The position numbers and the translations under genes were made by a program. This document shows positions 1 to 9,655 of a stretch of DNA of 64,000 nucleotides, one piece after another. The notes under the pieces were generated by a model. The model made no database searches. It had not been told where the DNA came from and worked only from the letters and a program-made list of their open reading frames with translations. Every line of letters begins with the position of its first letter. Within the stretch, counting starts at the first letter, position 1. Source of the stretch: Flavobacteriaceae bacterium (GTDB lineage Bacteria; Bacteroidota; Bacteroidia; Flavobacteriales; Flavobacteriaceae); NCBI GenBank assembly GCA_018402135.1, contig JAGYJF010000003.1:682001-746000 (forward strand), written 5' to 3'.

Positions 1-246
1 GGTACTTCTCGCCAAATCACTAAGAGCGTCACGATGCGCTCCACCACCTGCACCTCCACCAAAATCTTTTAAATAATCCCACGGCATGTTTTCATAGATT
101 TGGAAGAAATAGGTATCCATTAAACCTTTATCACCCCAAACATCTTCTTCGGTGATTCTATCCAAGGGAGGTTGGTTTAGAAAATCCTTGGTACATGCCG
201 TAACCAAGAGTGCGCACAAGAATAAAGTTAAATAATTAAATTTCAT
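1..246 (-). CDS. SusD/RagB-like nutrient-binding outer membrane lipoprotein, N-terminal part (truncated by window edge)
   Basis: Minus-strand translation from 246: MKFNYLTLFLCALLVTACTKDFLNQPPLDRITEEDVWGDKGLMDTYFFQIYENMPWDYL...; lipobox LVTAC and typical SusD N-terminus (KDFLNQPPLDRITEEDVW), directly downstream of susC. Not in the ORF list because it is truncated. Confidence 0.88.
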   Translation of the reverse strand, partial: MKFNYLTLFLCALLVTACTKDFLNQPPLDRITEEDVWGDKGLMDTYFFQIYENMPWDYLKDFGGGAGGGAHRDALSDLARST

Positions 247-257
247 AGTTTTATTTT

Positions 258-3200
258 TTAAAATGTTACATTAACACCAAAAGTGAATGATTTATTTTGA
301 GGATAATACCAACCTACAGATGATGTGTTTTGTGGATCAAAATCTTCATTATATTTTTTAAATACATGTAAATTAGTTCCTGTAAAAAAAACGGTTAACT
401 CTTCAAAACCTAGATTTCTGCCGGAACTGGGTAATGTATAACTAAGGTTAACGTTTCTAATTCTTAAGTGACTTCCATCACGCATCCAAAAATCTGAATA
501 TCTATTGTTATTTGGATTTGCTCCACCATTTGATATCCTCGGATAAGCAGCGTTGGTATTCTGGGTTGTCCAGTAATCTAATTGATATTCGTACCCGTTA
601 AATCCATTTACCAATGGACTCTGGGCTTCACCATCTAAATAAATGTCGTAACCACCGGCACCAGTGAGCAATACTGAAAGTCCCCATCGCTTGTATTCTA
701 CACCCAGATTTAATGAATAATTGATGGCAGGTTTATCTCCATTACCAAAAACTTTTTGATCACGGACATCTATTATCCCATCACCGTTAAGATCTTCATA
801 CCTAATATCGCCTGGTTGAATGCTTGTATTTCCATTTTCATCTTGAATGGCCCATTGATCAATTTCTTCTTGCGATTGGAACAATCCGTTCGTGATATAA
901 CCTCTTCTGAGGTTTGTAAACCCACCGGTTATAGTAAGGTTTTGCCTCATAAATGGGTCTTCTTGAAAGTTTTCATCAATAAATACCGCTTTTTCTCTGG
1001 ATCTTGAAAAGTTCAAAAGTCCGCTGACTCTGAGATTATCACTAATTTGCTTATTATAATTAATTGAAAATTCAAACCCTTCATTGGAGAATTCATATAA
1101 ATTTTGTGCCGCTAACGAAACTCCTAAAGTACTTGGGATACTTCTAGATGCAAAGGCCAAAACATCTTCCCTCTTTCTAAAAAAGTAATCGAATGAAAAT
1201 TGTAGTTCACCTTGCAATAAACGCGCATCTAATCCGGCATTATATGTTGTTATTGTTTCCCATGTGATATCTCTATTTGCCAGTGCGGTATTATCTATGG
1301 TAGGTATAGTTCCGTCTCCAATAACGTAAAAAAAGCTGTAATTAAATCCGCTTAACCATTGATATGCTGCGGTATTATCATTACCAGCCGTACCTAACGA
1401 GGCCCTTAATTTCAAATCGGAAACTGTACGCTTCAAGGATTCAAAAAATGGCTCATCAGACAATCTCCAACCAGCGGAAATAGATGGAAAGAATCCCCAT
1501 TCATTACCAGGGGCAAATCTTGAAGACCCATCATACCTAAAGGAAGATTCAATAAAATATTTAGATTTATAATCGTAACTAAAACGCCCAACATAACCTA
1601 GCCTATTTTCTCTAAATTCTCCTCCTTCTGCCACTTGGTTTTGTAATGAACCCGCATATAATTGGTCTATGGCACTAGATTGAAAATCTTGGCGTCTTCC
1701 TGAAAAATTTTCTCCTTGTATTTGTTGAATTTCTGCTAATAATAAACCCGAAACACTATGATTACCGAAAATGCGGTCGTAATTTATGGAAGGCCTTAGT
1801 ACATAATGGTTGCTGTAATTTGTTGATAGTGACAATATTGTCTCGCTAAAGGCTCCTTCAGGAAGTGCCGTAAATGAGTCGTATTCGCCAGTTTGCCGAT
1901 TTAAAGTAAAAAGTTCATAACCCTTTCCCCAATCTTTATTAAAGGAAGTATCATACACCAAAGAAGTAAAAGCTTTTAAGCTTAAGCCTTTAATTTGATT
2001 AACATCCCATTGTAAAGAAAGTTTTGCATCAATATTATTATTTGTAGAACGAAAGTAACCTGCATTAAAATCCCTCAATCCTTCTTGAATGTGATTTGGG
2101 CTAAAACTTGGTTTTGCAGGTGTACCGTCAGGGTAGTAGGCTAAATCTACTGGTAGGGCACGACTTAATTCTCTAAATATATCAAAAGCTGAATATGCAG
2201 GCGCTTCTCTTTCTCCTCTTCTTGCTGCAAGATTAAGGGTTAAATTCAAATTATCTGTGACGTCTGCATTTAAATTTGAACGTATATTAAATTGTTGAAA
2301 AGAAAGAACATCTGTGCTGTAATTAGAGCCTTGATCTAAGTATCCACCTGAAACAAAATATTTAACCTTTTCGGTTCCACCGGAAAGATTTAAATTATGA
2401 CGCTGTTGAAATCCCCATTCATCTAACACCAAATTTTTCCAGTCTGTATTAGGATAATTAATAGGATCTAATCCTGTTCTAAAAAGTTCAATTTCAGCAT
2501 CTGAATAAAATGGATTTTGACCGGCATTTCTTAAGCCCTCATTTAAAACTTCTGCATACTGAGTGGAATTAAAGAAGTCTGGGTATGAGGTGAAACTAGA
2601 ATATGTAAATTGATTACTATAGGTAAGTTTAGGTTTACCTATATTACCTTTTCTGGTTGTAATTAATACTACACCATTACCGCCCTGAACGCCATAAACC
2701 GATGCGGCAGCAGCATCCTTTAAAATGGAAATATCTTCAATTTCATTTGGATCTAACTGATTTAAATCACCGGGGGCACCATCTACAATAACAAGGGCGT
2801 TACCAAAATTTCTAATTTCAAAGGAAGAGCCACTAAAGCCTGGTTCCCCAGAAGTCTGTCTAACAAATAATCCAGAGGCCAAACCCTCTAAGGCATTACT
2901 TACCTGTGGTACGGGTAATTTTCTTAATGTTTTTTCATCTATGGTTGAAACTGCTGAAATCACCTTTGTTTTTGATTTTTTGCCATAACCTATGACCACA
3001 ATTTCTTCTAGATAGCCTACATCCTCGATAAGTGTAATATCTAACTTAAGTTCTTCTTTAATTTCAACTTCTTTGGTTTTAAGACCTGTATATGAAAAAA
3101 CAAGTACATTGCCTATTGCTGCCTCAATGGAAAAAAGCCCATCAAAATCTGTTACTGTGCCTTCAGCTGTACCTTTGATAAGTACATTAACTCCAGGGAT

Positions 3201-3338
3201 AGGTAGATTTTCTTTATTGGTAACTTTTCCCTCTATACTAACTTGTGCTAGAATAGAAATAGTACTTAAAGAAAAAAGCAACAAAAAAAGATGTAATTCT
3301 TTTGGACATTTTAAGTAGTCTGTAAAATATGATGTCAT
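258..3338 (-). CDS. SusC/RagA family TonB-linked outer membrane protein
   Basis: 1026 aa; CarboxypepD_reg-like N-terminus (VTNKENLPIPGVNVLIKGTAEGTVTDFDGLFSI), plug motif (ALVIVDGAPGDLNQLDPNEIEDISILKDAAAASVYG), C-terminal barrel ending in FTFGVNVTF. Confidence 0.95.
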   Translation of the reverse strand: MTSYFTDYLKCPKELHLFLLLFSLSTISILAQVSIEGKVTNKENLPIPGVNVLIKGTAEGTVTDFDGLFSIEAAIGNVLVFSYTGLKTKEVEIKEELKLDITLIEDVGYLEEIVVIGYGKKSKTKVISAVSTIDEKTLRKLPVPQVSNALEGLASGLFVRQTSGEPGFSGSSFEIRNFGNALVIVDGAPGDLNQLDPNEIEDISILKDAAAASVYGVQGGNGVVLITTRKGNIGKPKLTYSNQFTYSSFTSYPDFFNSTQYAEVLNEGLRNAGQNPFYSDAEIELFRTGLDPINYPNTDWKNLVLDEWGFQQRHNLNLSGGTEKVKYFVSGGYLDQGSNYSTDVLSFQQFNIRSNLNADVTDNLNLTLNLAARRGEREAPAYSAFDIFRELSRALPVDLAYYPDGTPAKPSFSPNHIQEGLRDFNAGYFRSTNNNIDAKLSLQWDVNQIKGLSLKAFTSLVYDTSFNKDWGKGYELFTLNRQTGEYDSFTALPEGAFSETILSLSTNYSNHYVLRPSINYDRIFGNHSVSGLLLAEIQQIQGENFSGRRQDFQSSAIDQLYAGSLQNQVAEGGEFRENRLGYVGRFSYDYKSKYFIESSFRYDGSSRFAPGNEWGFFPSISAGWRLSDEPFFESLKRTVSDLKLRASLGTAGNDNTAAYQWLSGFNYSFFYVIGDGTIPTIDNTALANRDITWETITTYNAGLDARLLQGELQFSFDYFFRKREDVLAFASRSIPSTLGVSLAAQNLYEFSNEGFEFSINYNKQISDNLRVSGLLNFSRSREKAVFIDENFQEDPFMRQNLTITGGFTNLRRGYITNGLFQSQEEIDQWAIQDENGNTSIQPGDIRYEDLNGDGIIDVRDQKVFGNGDKPAINYSLNLGVEYKRWGLSVLLTGAGGYDIYLDGEAQSPLVNGFNGYEYQLDYWTTQNTNAAYPRISNGGANPNNNRYSDFWMRDGSHLRIRNVNLSYTLPSSGRNLGFEELTVFFTGTNLHVFKKYNEDFDPQNTSSVGWYYPQNKSFTFGVNVTF

Positions 3339-3424
3339 TATGAATTGATTAATTTGTAGTTTGTTGGATGAAAATTAATTACACACAACAATACTCATGT
3401 TGATATTTAAATTTTATTTATTTT

Positions 3425-4720
3425 TTACTCTTTTATCAGCTTTTGAGTAGTTGAAGCTTTATCACTAGTGATTTTTAATATATAAACACCAGGCACTAAT
3501 ATCGAAGAATCAATTTGCAAGGATGTTGATTGAGGTCTCTTCGAAATCACTCTTTTACCCATCATGTCAAAAACTTCTACTAAAGAGATAATTTGATTAT
3601 TTGTTGAAATATTCCATAAGTAGGAGGTAGGATTAGGATAAACTGTTAGATCAAAATTTTCAAAAGACCTAGTGTTTAGTGTAGTGTAATCACCAAAAAC
3701 AAAATCGTCTATCTGGAAAGTATTGAGGGTTGGATCTGTGATTACATCAGAATTTACTTGAATATCAAAAAACACAGCAATTTCTGTATTAGAAACTGAA
3801 TTAGTGCCTGTAAAGTCAAAAATTAGTTCCTGCCATACATTTGGTGTAGTATAATCTAAAGTGGCTTCAGAGGCAGTGCCACCATTTTCAATTTTTATTG
3901 TTACGGGTAAAGCTCTTGGTCCTTTCACTTTTAGACTTATCCCTTTATCGCCAGTGGAAAGATCTATACCAGACGAATTTTGAAAATAAAATTTTGAAAA
4001 CCAATCATTATTGATTCCTGAAATTTCTGCTACCTCGGTAGAAGGATTTATACCACTTGTAATTGTATTGGTTGCTTCTTCATTCATGGTTATATTCGAA
4101 GTCTGGAGACTGGTAGCGGTAGCGAAATCAAAATTGAAATCTGATGTCATTCCAGCAGGTGCAGAAGAGGCTGTAAGATTGAAATTATCTAGTTCAACTC
4201 CAGTTGTACCGAAGTTTGAACCACCCGATCTAAAAAGTAAATAATAGGTCCCACTATTAGGGATAAAAAATAGTCCTGGATTAGTGCTATCGCATCCTGA
4301 TGCCACTGCCGAACCTGAATAGGTTTGTATGCAATCCCACGCATTATATGCTTTTATTACCTGCATATCCCCAAAGTACTCCTGGTTTGGCATGGGTTCT
4401 GCAGGCCCCAAATATATTTCTCCCCAAATCTGATCAATACTGTTAAAATTCATATCCATGTCAAATTGATGCCAACCGGCATTTAAACTCAAACTTGTAT
4501 AAAAACCCATATGAATCCAACCTCCATCACTTGGATCTATTTTGTCAATTGTTACAGTTCCGTTTGTAAACGTAACAGACCCGTTGGTGCTGTCGGTACC
4601 GTATTGATTAACCACGGTCCATCCTGTTTCATCATCAAAAGTACCGTTAGTAATGAGATTTTGGCCGTAACCAATAAGCATATAAAGTGTACATGCAGTT
4701 AAAAGGGTAATTTTTTTCAT
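3425..4720 (-). CDS. Secreted T9SS type A sorting-domain protein with two carbohydrate-binding-like (jelly-roll) regions
   Basis: Signal peptide, NLITNGTFDDETGWTV (CBM-like opening), second beta-sandwich-like region, C-terminal FDLTVYPNPTSYLW...VPGVYILKITSDKASTTQKLIKE typical of T9SS type A tails. Confidence 0.85.
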   Translation of the reverse strand: MKKITLLTACTLYMLIGYGQNLITNGTFDDETGWTVVNQYGTDSTNGSVTFTNGTVTIDKIDPSDGGWIHMGFYTSLSLNAGWHQFDMDMNFNSIDQIWGEIYLGPAEPMPNQEYFGDMQVIKAYNAWDCIQTYSGSAVASGCDSTNPGLFFIPNSGTYYLLFRSGGSNFGTTGVELDNFNLTASSAPAGMTSDFNFDFATATSLQTSNITMNEEATNTITSGINPSTEVAEISGINNDWFSKFYFQNSSGIDLSTGDKGISLKVKGPRALPVTIKIENGGTASEATLDYTTPNVWQELIFDFTGTNSVSNTEIAVFFDIQVNSDVITDPTLNTFQIDDFVFGDYTTLNTRSFENFDLTVYPNPTSYLWNISTNNQIISLVEVFDMMGKRVISKRPQSTSLQIDSSILVPGVYILKITSDKASTTQKLIKE

Positions 4721-4975
4721 TGCTTTAATATTAAGTGTTAGCTATAGTTTTTGGTTTAGTCTTTTCGGCTAAATCGTTGTAGTTGAATTCCAAAAAAAAT
4801 TCAATGAGTCAAAGCTAATTTTAAAATCGAATTACTTCTAAAAATAGACTACATCAAAAATTCAATAAAATGTTAAATTGACCTCATCAAAAATACCCAG
4901 TTTTACAATTATACCACATTATATATGCCTTTTGAGAATATTTATTTATACATTAGCTTATATAAATCACCTCTC

Positions 4976-7804
4976 ATGGGTTTGAAATATTTTTTCTTAG
5001 TACTTATTCTTTTCACTATAAATTCCTTCTCTCAAACTAATTCAATAGAATTAAGAGTTATTCCTTTAAGAAAACATTTTAATTCAAGTGATTATCGAGG
5101 AGGAATGCAAAGTTGGGATTTTAGTCAGTCTGCGGATGGTTTAATTTATGTTGCTAACAATAATGGTCTCCTCGAATTTGATGGAAATAAGTGGCAGAAG
5201 TATGATATACCGGATGCAACTAAGATTAGAACCGTAATGTTGGATAGTAAAGGTGTTATATATGTCGGTGGTCAAAACCAAATCGGTTATTTTATAAATA
5301 ATGGTAGAAGTTTTAAATTTAAATCCTTAAGGAAGGAATTGGAGTATGCCAATGTAAATATTTCAGAAGTATGGAAAATATTTGAATATGAAGATAAGAT
5401 ATATTTTAATACAGAAGATAAGTTAATAACTTATTCATCTTTGGGTATAGAAGAAATAAATTCGCCTGGATTTATGATTAATTCATTTATGGTTTCTAAT
5501 CGTATTATTAGTCAATTTTATGGATTAGGGCTTTTTGAACTTAAGAATGAAGAATTTTTACCACTACCCAATACAGAGGGATTAACAAAACTTGCGGCCA
5601 TTTACCCGATTGATAAGGGTTATTATTTTATTAGCGAATCGGGAGATGTTTATGAATATTATAAATCTAGTATTAGATTAAAAACAAAATTATTAGAATC
5701 TGGAACTATAAATGAAGTAATTAAACTAAAAAATGGAGACTACGCCGTGGGTACACAAAATAACGGTCTTCTCATTTTCGATTCAAGCTTTTCAATAAAA
5801 CTTCATTTAACCAAAAACAAAGGCATTACCGATAGAACAGTTAAAGCCATTTATGAAGATAATTTCAACAATTTATGGGTTGCTTTAAATAATGGTATAG
5901 ACTACCTCAAAATGAGTCTGCCCTTCAATTTGATTAATGAAGAATTGGGCGTGGAAGGAACTGGTTATGATGCCCAATATTTTAATGGTTCTTTGTATTT
6001 GGGCACAAATAACGGTTTGTTTCTACAACATAACAAAAGCGTATTTTCTGAAGAAAAACCATTTAAATTTATATCGGGCAGTGAAGGCCAGGTCTATAAA
6101 TTCTCTCAAATAAGAAATGAACTTTTTTTAAACCATCATGAAGGTGCTTTCAAAATTGAAGGTAGTGCTTTACAACAAATTCATGATATAGGGAGTTGGA
6201 CTTTTATAGAAACAAATAAACCTAATGTAATTTTAGGAGGGGATTATAAGGGGATTAAATATTTTGAGAAGCAAAATAATTCATGGATTTATAGTGAAGA
6301 CCTTCCTGGATTGTCAGAATCATCAAGAATATTGGTCTTTGAAAATGACACAACACTTTGGATGTCTCATGGATATAGAGGAGTCTACAGAATCGAAATG
6401 GATGAGAATATGCACCCCAAAAACGATTTGAAACATTTTGATAGTCGACACGGTTTTCCTTCAAACATCCTTATTTCTGCATATAAGTTGGATGGGAAAT
6501 TGGTTTTTACATCCGAGAAAGGTATTTATAATTTCAATGCAGACTCATTAAAATTTTCAAGCAATATATTTTTTGATAAATATTTAGGTGAAGATCATGT
6601 TAGTTGTTTAGAATATGATGGCAATAATTCAATTTATTATATACAAAATAAAAATTTTGGAGTTATTAATGAGGAGAAGTACGGTACCTTCAACAAGAAT
6701 TCTTCTGTATTTAAACATATTAACCAATATATTAGCGATGACTTACAAAATATATCAATCATTGATAATAACAACATCCTCATATCTGCAAAAGATGGTT
6801 TTATTCATTATGACCCATTAAAAGAGCATTCTATTAACAAAGACTTTTCTGTTATAATCCGGTCTGTTAAGGTTTCGAAAAATGAAGATTCAACTTATGT
6901 TTATATGCCTCTTAAGACAGCGAATGTAGCCATAAACAAAAACCAATCTTTAAAAATAGAGTATGCATCACCCTATTATGACGGCTTTGAGGATTTAAAG
7001 TATAGTTATAGATTAAATCCGTTAGATGATAATTGGTCTAAATGGTCTTCAATTAATGAAAAGAGTTACGATCATTTACCCTATGGTAATTATACATTCG
7101 AACTAAAGGCCATAAACATATATGGGATAGAAAGTCAGCCTTCTAGTTTGTCTTTTAAGGTTTCAACACCTTGGTATACAACTTGGCTTGCAAAGATCGC
7201 CTACTTGACTACATTTTTAATAGTCGTAATTTTGCTAGTTATTTTACAGAGAAAAAAATATAAAGTTGAAACATTCAACTTAACAGAACAAAAAGAAAAA
7301 GAACTTAAGATTAAAGATAAGGAGATAGATAAATTGTATCACGAGAAATTACAGACAGAACTAAATGCAAAAAATGATCAACTCACATCAATTACCATGC
7401 AATTAGTAAAAAATAAAGAGTTTATCCAAAATGTTCAAAATAAAATTAGCACAACCATAGATAAAGGAGGTTCAACAAGAGAGCTAAAACGTATAATTAA
7501 AACGATCGATAAAGAACTTTCAGATGAAGATTATTGGGAAAGGTTTGCCTATCATTTTGATCAGGTACATGGTAATTACCTAAAAAAACTATCTAACAAA
7601 AACATCAAACTTTCACCCAGAGAAATTAAATTAGCGGCCTTTCTAAGAATGAATATGAGTTCTAAAGAAATAGCAAAAATTTTAAATATCACTACAAGAG
7701 GTGTTGAATTAGCGAGATACAGATTAAGAAAAAAATTAAATTTACCTCGCGAACAAAATTTGGTGGAATTTTTAATTGACCTTGATAATAAAGATAAATC
7801 TTAA
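4976..7804 (+). CDS. Ligand-binding sensor (Reg_prop-like beta-propeller, Y_Y_Y domain) - TM - LuxR-type HTH regulator
   Basis: ORF 4925..7804; ATG at 4976 gives a better signal peptide (MGLKYFFLVLILFTINSFSQ). Propeller-like repeats, YSYRLNPLDDNWSKWSS...LPYGNYTFELKAIN (Y_Y_Y), TM WLAKIAYLTTFLIVVILLVILQ, coiled coil, HTH KLSPREIKLAAFLRMNMSSKEIAKILNITTRGVELARYRLRKKL. No histidine kinase domain seen. Confidence 0.88.
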   Translation: MGLKYFFLVLILFTINSFSQTNSIELRVIPLRKHFNSSDYRGGMQSWDFSQSADGLIYVANNNGLLEFDGNKWQKYDIPDATKIRTVMLDSKGVIYVGGQNQIGYFINNGRSFKFKSLRKELEYANVNISEVWKIFEYEDKIYFNTEDKLITYSSLGIEEINSPGFMINSFMVSNRIISQFYGLGLFELKNEEFLPLPNTEGLTKLAAIYPIDKGYYFISESGDVYEYYKSSIRLKTKLLESGTINEVIKLKNGDYAVGTQNNGLLIFDSSFSIKLHLTKNKGITDRTVKAIYEDNFNNLWVALNNGIDYLKMSLPFNLINEELGVEGTGYDAQYFNGSLYLGTNNGLFLQHNKSVFSEEKPFKFISGSEGQVYKFSQIRNELFLNHHEGAFKIEGSALQQIHDIGSWTFIETNKPNVILGGDYKGIKYFEKQNNSWIYSEDLPGLSESSRILVFENDTTLWMSHGYRGVYRIEMDENMHPKNDLKHFDSRHGFPSNILISAYKLDGKLVFTSEKGIYNFNADSLKFSSNIFFDKYLGEDHVSCLEYDGNNSIYYIQNKNFGVINEEKYGTFNKNSSVFKHINQYISDDLQNISIIDNNNILISAKDGFIHYDPLKEHSINKDFSVIIRSVKVSKNEDSTYVYMPLKTANVAINKNQSLKIEYASPYYDGFEDLKYSYRLNPLDDNWSKWSSINEKSYDHLPYGNYTFELKAINIYGIESQPSSLSFKVSTPWYTTWLAKIAYLTTFLIVVILLVILQRKKYKVETFNLTEQKEKELKIKDKEIDKLYHEKLQTELNAKNDQLTSITMQLVKNKEFIQNVQNKISTTIDKGGSTRELKRIIKTIDKELSDEDYWERFAYHFDQVHGNYLKKLSNKNIKLSPREIKLAAFLRMNMSSKEIAKILNITTRGVELARYRLRKKLNLPREQNLVEFLIDLDNKDKS

Positions 7805-8207
7805 GTTTTAGCCAAATTTTAATTATGTTTAAGTTTTCTCCAGAAAACACGAAAGTGGTTAAATTAAAGTGTTGTTAATTAATTTGCATTACAACTTTAA
7901 AGTTAAAAAGTTATAGCGGTTTTTAAAGGTCATTAACTGTCTTAGATACCTCGGTTTATTAAATTAATTTTTTTATATACAGTACTTTGAACACTAACTT
8001 TCCATCCGACGTGGTTGGTTGTGCAGACCATTCAAAGTAAACCATGATAAACGAAAAATTCTGAACCATTAAAAATTCTTTTGAGCCCTGGCTATAAGAG
8101 GAATTGCAACAATTCTCGCTGTGTGCGATTTAAGCCGTTTTTAGGTTGTTTATTATAGCCGTTTTTTTCAGTATATTTTTAGTCTTCACCTTTTTTGGTG
8201 CTTTACT

Positions 8208-8444
8208 CTAAATATTGTCGTTTAAATTGCAGTATTTGTCCCAAAAACGGCCAGTTTTAAAACTGTTTACTTTTATTATTTGGTTCGTTTCGGGTTCTAT
8301 TTCAATCTCAACAAAAAACTTGTCAATTGCGTAAAGGTTGCAACGCTTTAATTTTGTTGCGCATTTATCAATAAAAACACCTAGGTCCCAAACAGTTTTT
8401 AATTTGTCGTCGTGTTCTAACTGGTTAAATTCGTAAAGAGTCAT
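8208..8444 (-). CDS. Small hypothetical protein
   Basis: ORF 8208..8486; internal ATG at 8444 gives MTLYEFNQLEHDDKLKTVWDLGVFIDKCATKLKRCNLYAIDKFFVEIEIEPETNQIIKVNSFKTGRFWDKY..., compositionally protein-like. Confidence 0.65.
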   Translation of the reverse strand: MTLYEFNQLEHDDKLKTVWDLGVFIDKCATKLKRCNLYAIDKFFVEIEIEPETNQIIKVNSFKTGRFWDKYCNLNDNI

Positions 8445-8899
8445 TTTAAATTTTTTTGATATCAGTTGTGGCTTCAGGTTACACAAAACTTAATGAAAAA
8501 TTCAAACTTAGTATGGTTGATAGAATAAATGATTTTTTCAGAATAAATAAGGTATTTAAAAGCTTACATGTTTAGTTTAAAACTTTAAAAGTAAAATTGT
8601 TTTTTAAAAAAAATATGAGGGATTCCGTAAAATGAAAAACGCGTTAACCCTAAAAACTAATAATAACGTTCCCGCAAATAAAACGGGCCGCAATAATATT
8701 AGTTGCTAATTTCATGAATAATTGTAAGCAGCGCAATACGTAGAACTACGTATATAGAAAATATTTCGGTCTAAATAATTGAATATTAAATGTAAAAAAA
8801 ATAAGTATTTTACAAAAAAAAATTAAAAACTTTGATTTAGTATTAAAATTAAAGAAAATACTTACAAAAAATTTAATTCTTAATCCGTTTTTTAAGTCC

Positions 8900-9103
8900 T
8901 TAATTCAAGAAATCATCATATGCTTTAGCAAAAACAATTAAGGAGCCGTAGCTAAAATTCAAATTTAATTTTGTTCGAACATGGCTTTTGTGCTTTTCTA
9001 CTATCCTAACAGAGATATTAAGATTACTCGCTATTTCTCTAGCGGTTTTATTTCTTCCAATACTAGAAACAATAATTTTTTCGGTTGGTGTTATCAATAT
9101 CAT
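8900..9103 (-). CDS. Stand-alone LuxR/GerE-type HTH protein, possibly a truncated regulator
   Basis: 67 aa: LTPTEKIIVSSIGRNKTAREIASNLNISVRIVEKHKSHVRTKLNL resembles a LuxR HTH; no receiver or sensor domain. Confidence 0.6.
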   Translation of the reverse strand: MILITPTEKIIVSSIGRNKTAREIASNLNISVRIVEKHKSHVRTKLNLNFSYGSLIVFAKAYDDFLN

Positions 9104-9130
9104 TCCAAATTAGACTTGTATTTTTTCCAA

Positions 9131-9156
9131 AAAAAAAGCCTGAAATATCAGGCTTT
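9131..9156 (-). terminator. Rho-independent terminator for the 9178..9558 gene
   Basis: AAAGCCTGA-AATA-TCAGGCTTT perfect hairpin, followed on the minus strand by a T-run. Confidence 0.8.
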
Positions 9157-9177
9157 GAAACAATAGAGTTTTGACTC

Positions 9178-9558
9178 CTAATTCTGTTTTATCTTATCGC
9201 TTGCTTTTTTCATGGCATCTGTGCCTGCTTTTTCGGCTTTGTCAACGGTTTCGTTAACAGTGCTTTCTGCATCATCAACAGCTTCGTTTACTGCGTCTTT
9301 AGTTTCTTCTAAAGCTTCATCAATACTGTTTTTGGCATCTTCCGCAGCATCTTCCGCACTGTCCATAGCGTCTTCGGCTTCATTGTTTAAATCATCCATG
9401 GCATCGCCAATGTCATCAGTCGCATCTTCAATAGCGTCTCCAGCATCATCAACTGCTTCTTCTATTGAATCCTCTGTTTTTTCTTTGGTGTCTCTGCAAG
9501 ACGTAAAGGTAAAAGCCATGGCCATCACCAATACCAAACTTAAAAGTAATTTCTTCAT
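9178..9558 (-). CDS. Small acidic repetitive (coiled-coil/LEA-like) putative lipoprotein
   Basis: MKKLLLSLVLVMAMAFTFTSC lipoprotein-type signal, then Ala/Asp/Glu-rich repeats (EDATDDIGDAMDD...DAEDAKNSIDEALEETKDAVNEAVDDAES). Confidence 0.75.
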   Translation of the reverse strand: MKKLLLSLVLVMAMAFTFTSCRDTKEKTEDSIEEAVDDAGDAIEDATDDIGDAMDDLNNEAEDAMDSAEDAAEDAKNSIDEALEETKDAVNEAVDDAESTVNETVDKAEKAGTDAMKKASDKIKQN

Positions 9559-9655
9559 TTAAATAGTTTTAGTGTTAATTGAATTTATACGAATTTAACA
9601 AGTAAATTTTAAATTACAATAAAAATTTTAACATTTATTGGTTTTAAATGTTTAA

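Noticed and set aside
7805-8207. 400-bp intergenic region as a structured ncRNA (two AGCCGTTTTT repeats, GAATTG-CAA-CAATTC)
   Set aside because: Only short weak repeats; I could not match it to tmRNA, 6S, RNase P or SRP patterns.
8208-9103. Small genes 8208..8444 and 8900..9103 as a toxin-antitoxin pair
   Set aside because: They are about 450 bp apart, not co-transcribed in typical TA layout, and the small protein does not resemble a known toxin family.
9212-9562. 116-aa plus-strand ORF, Ser/Ala-rich
   Set aside because: Antisense shadow of the repetitive 9178..9558 gene; composition is explained by complementing GCN/GAN codons.
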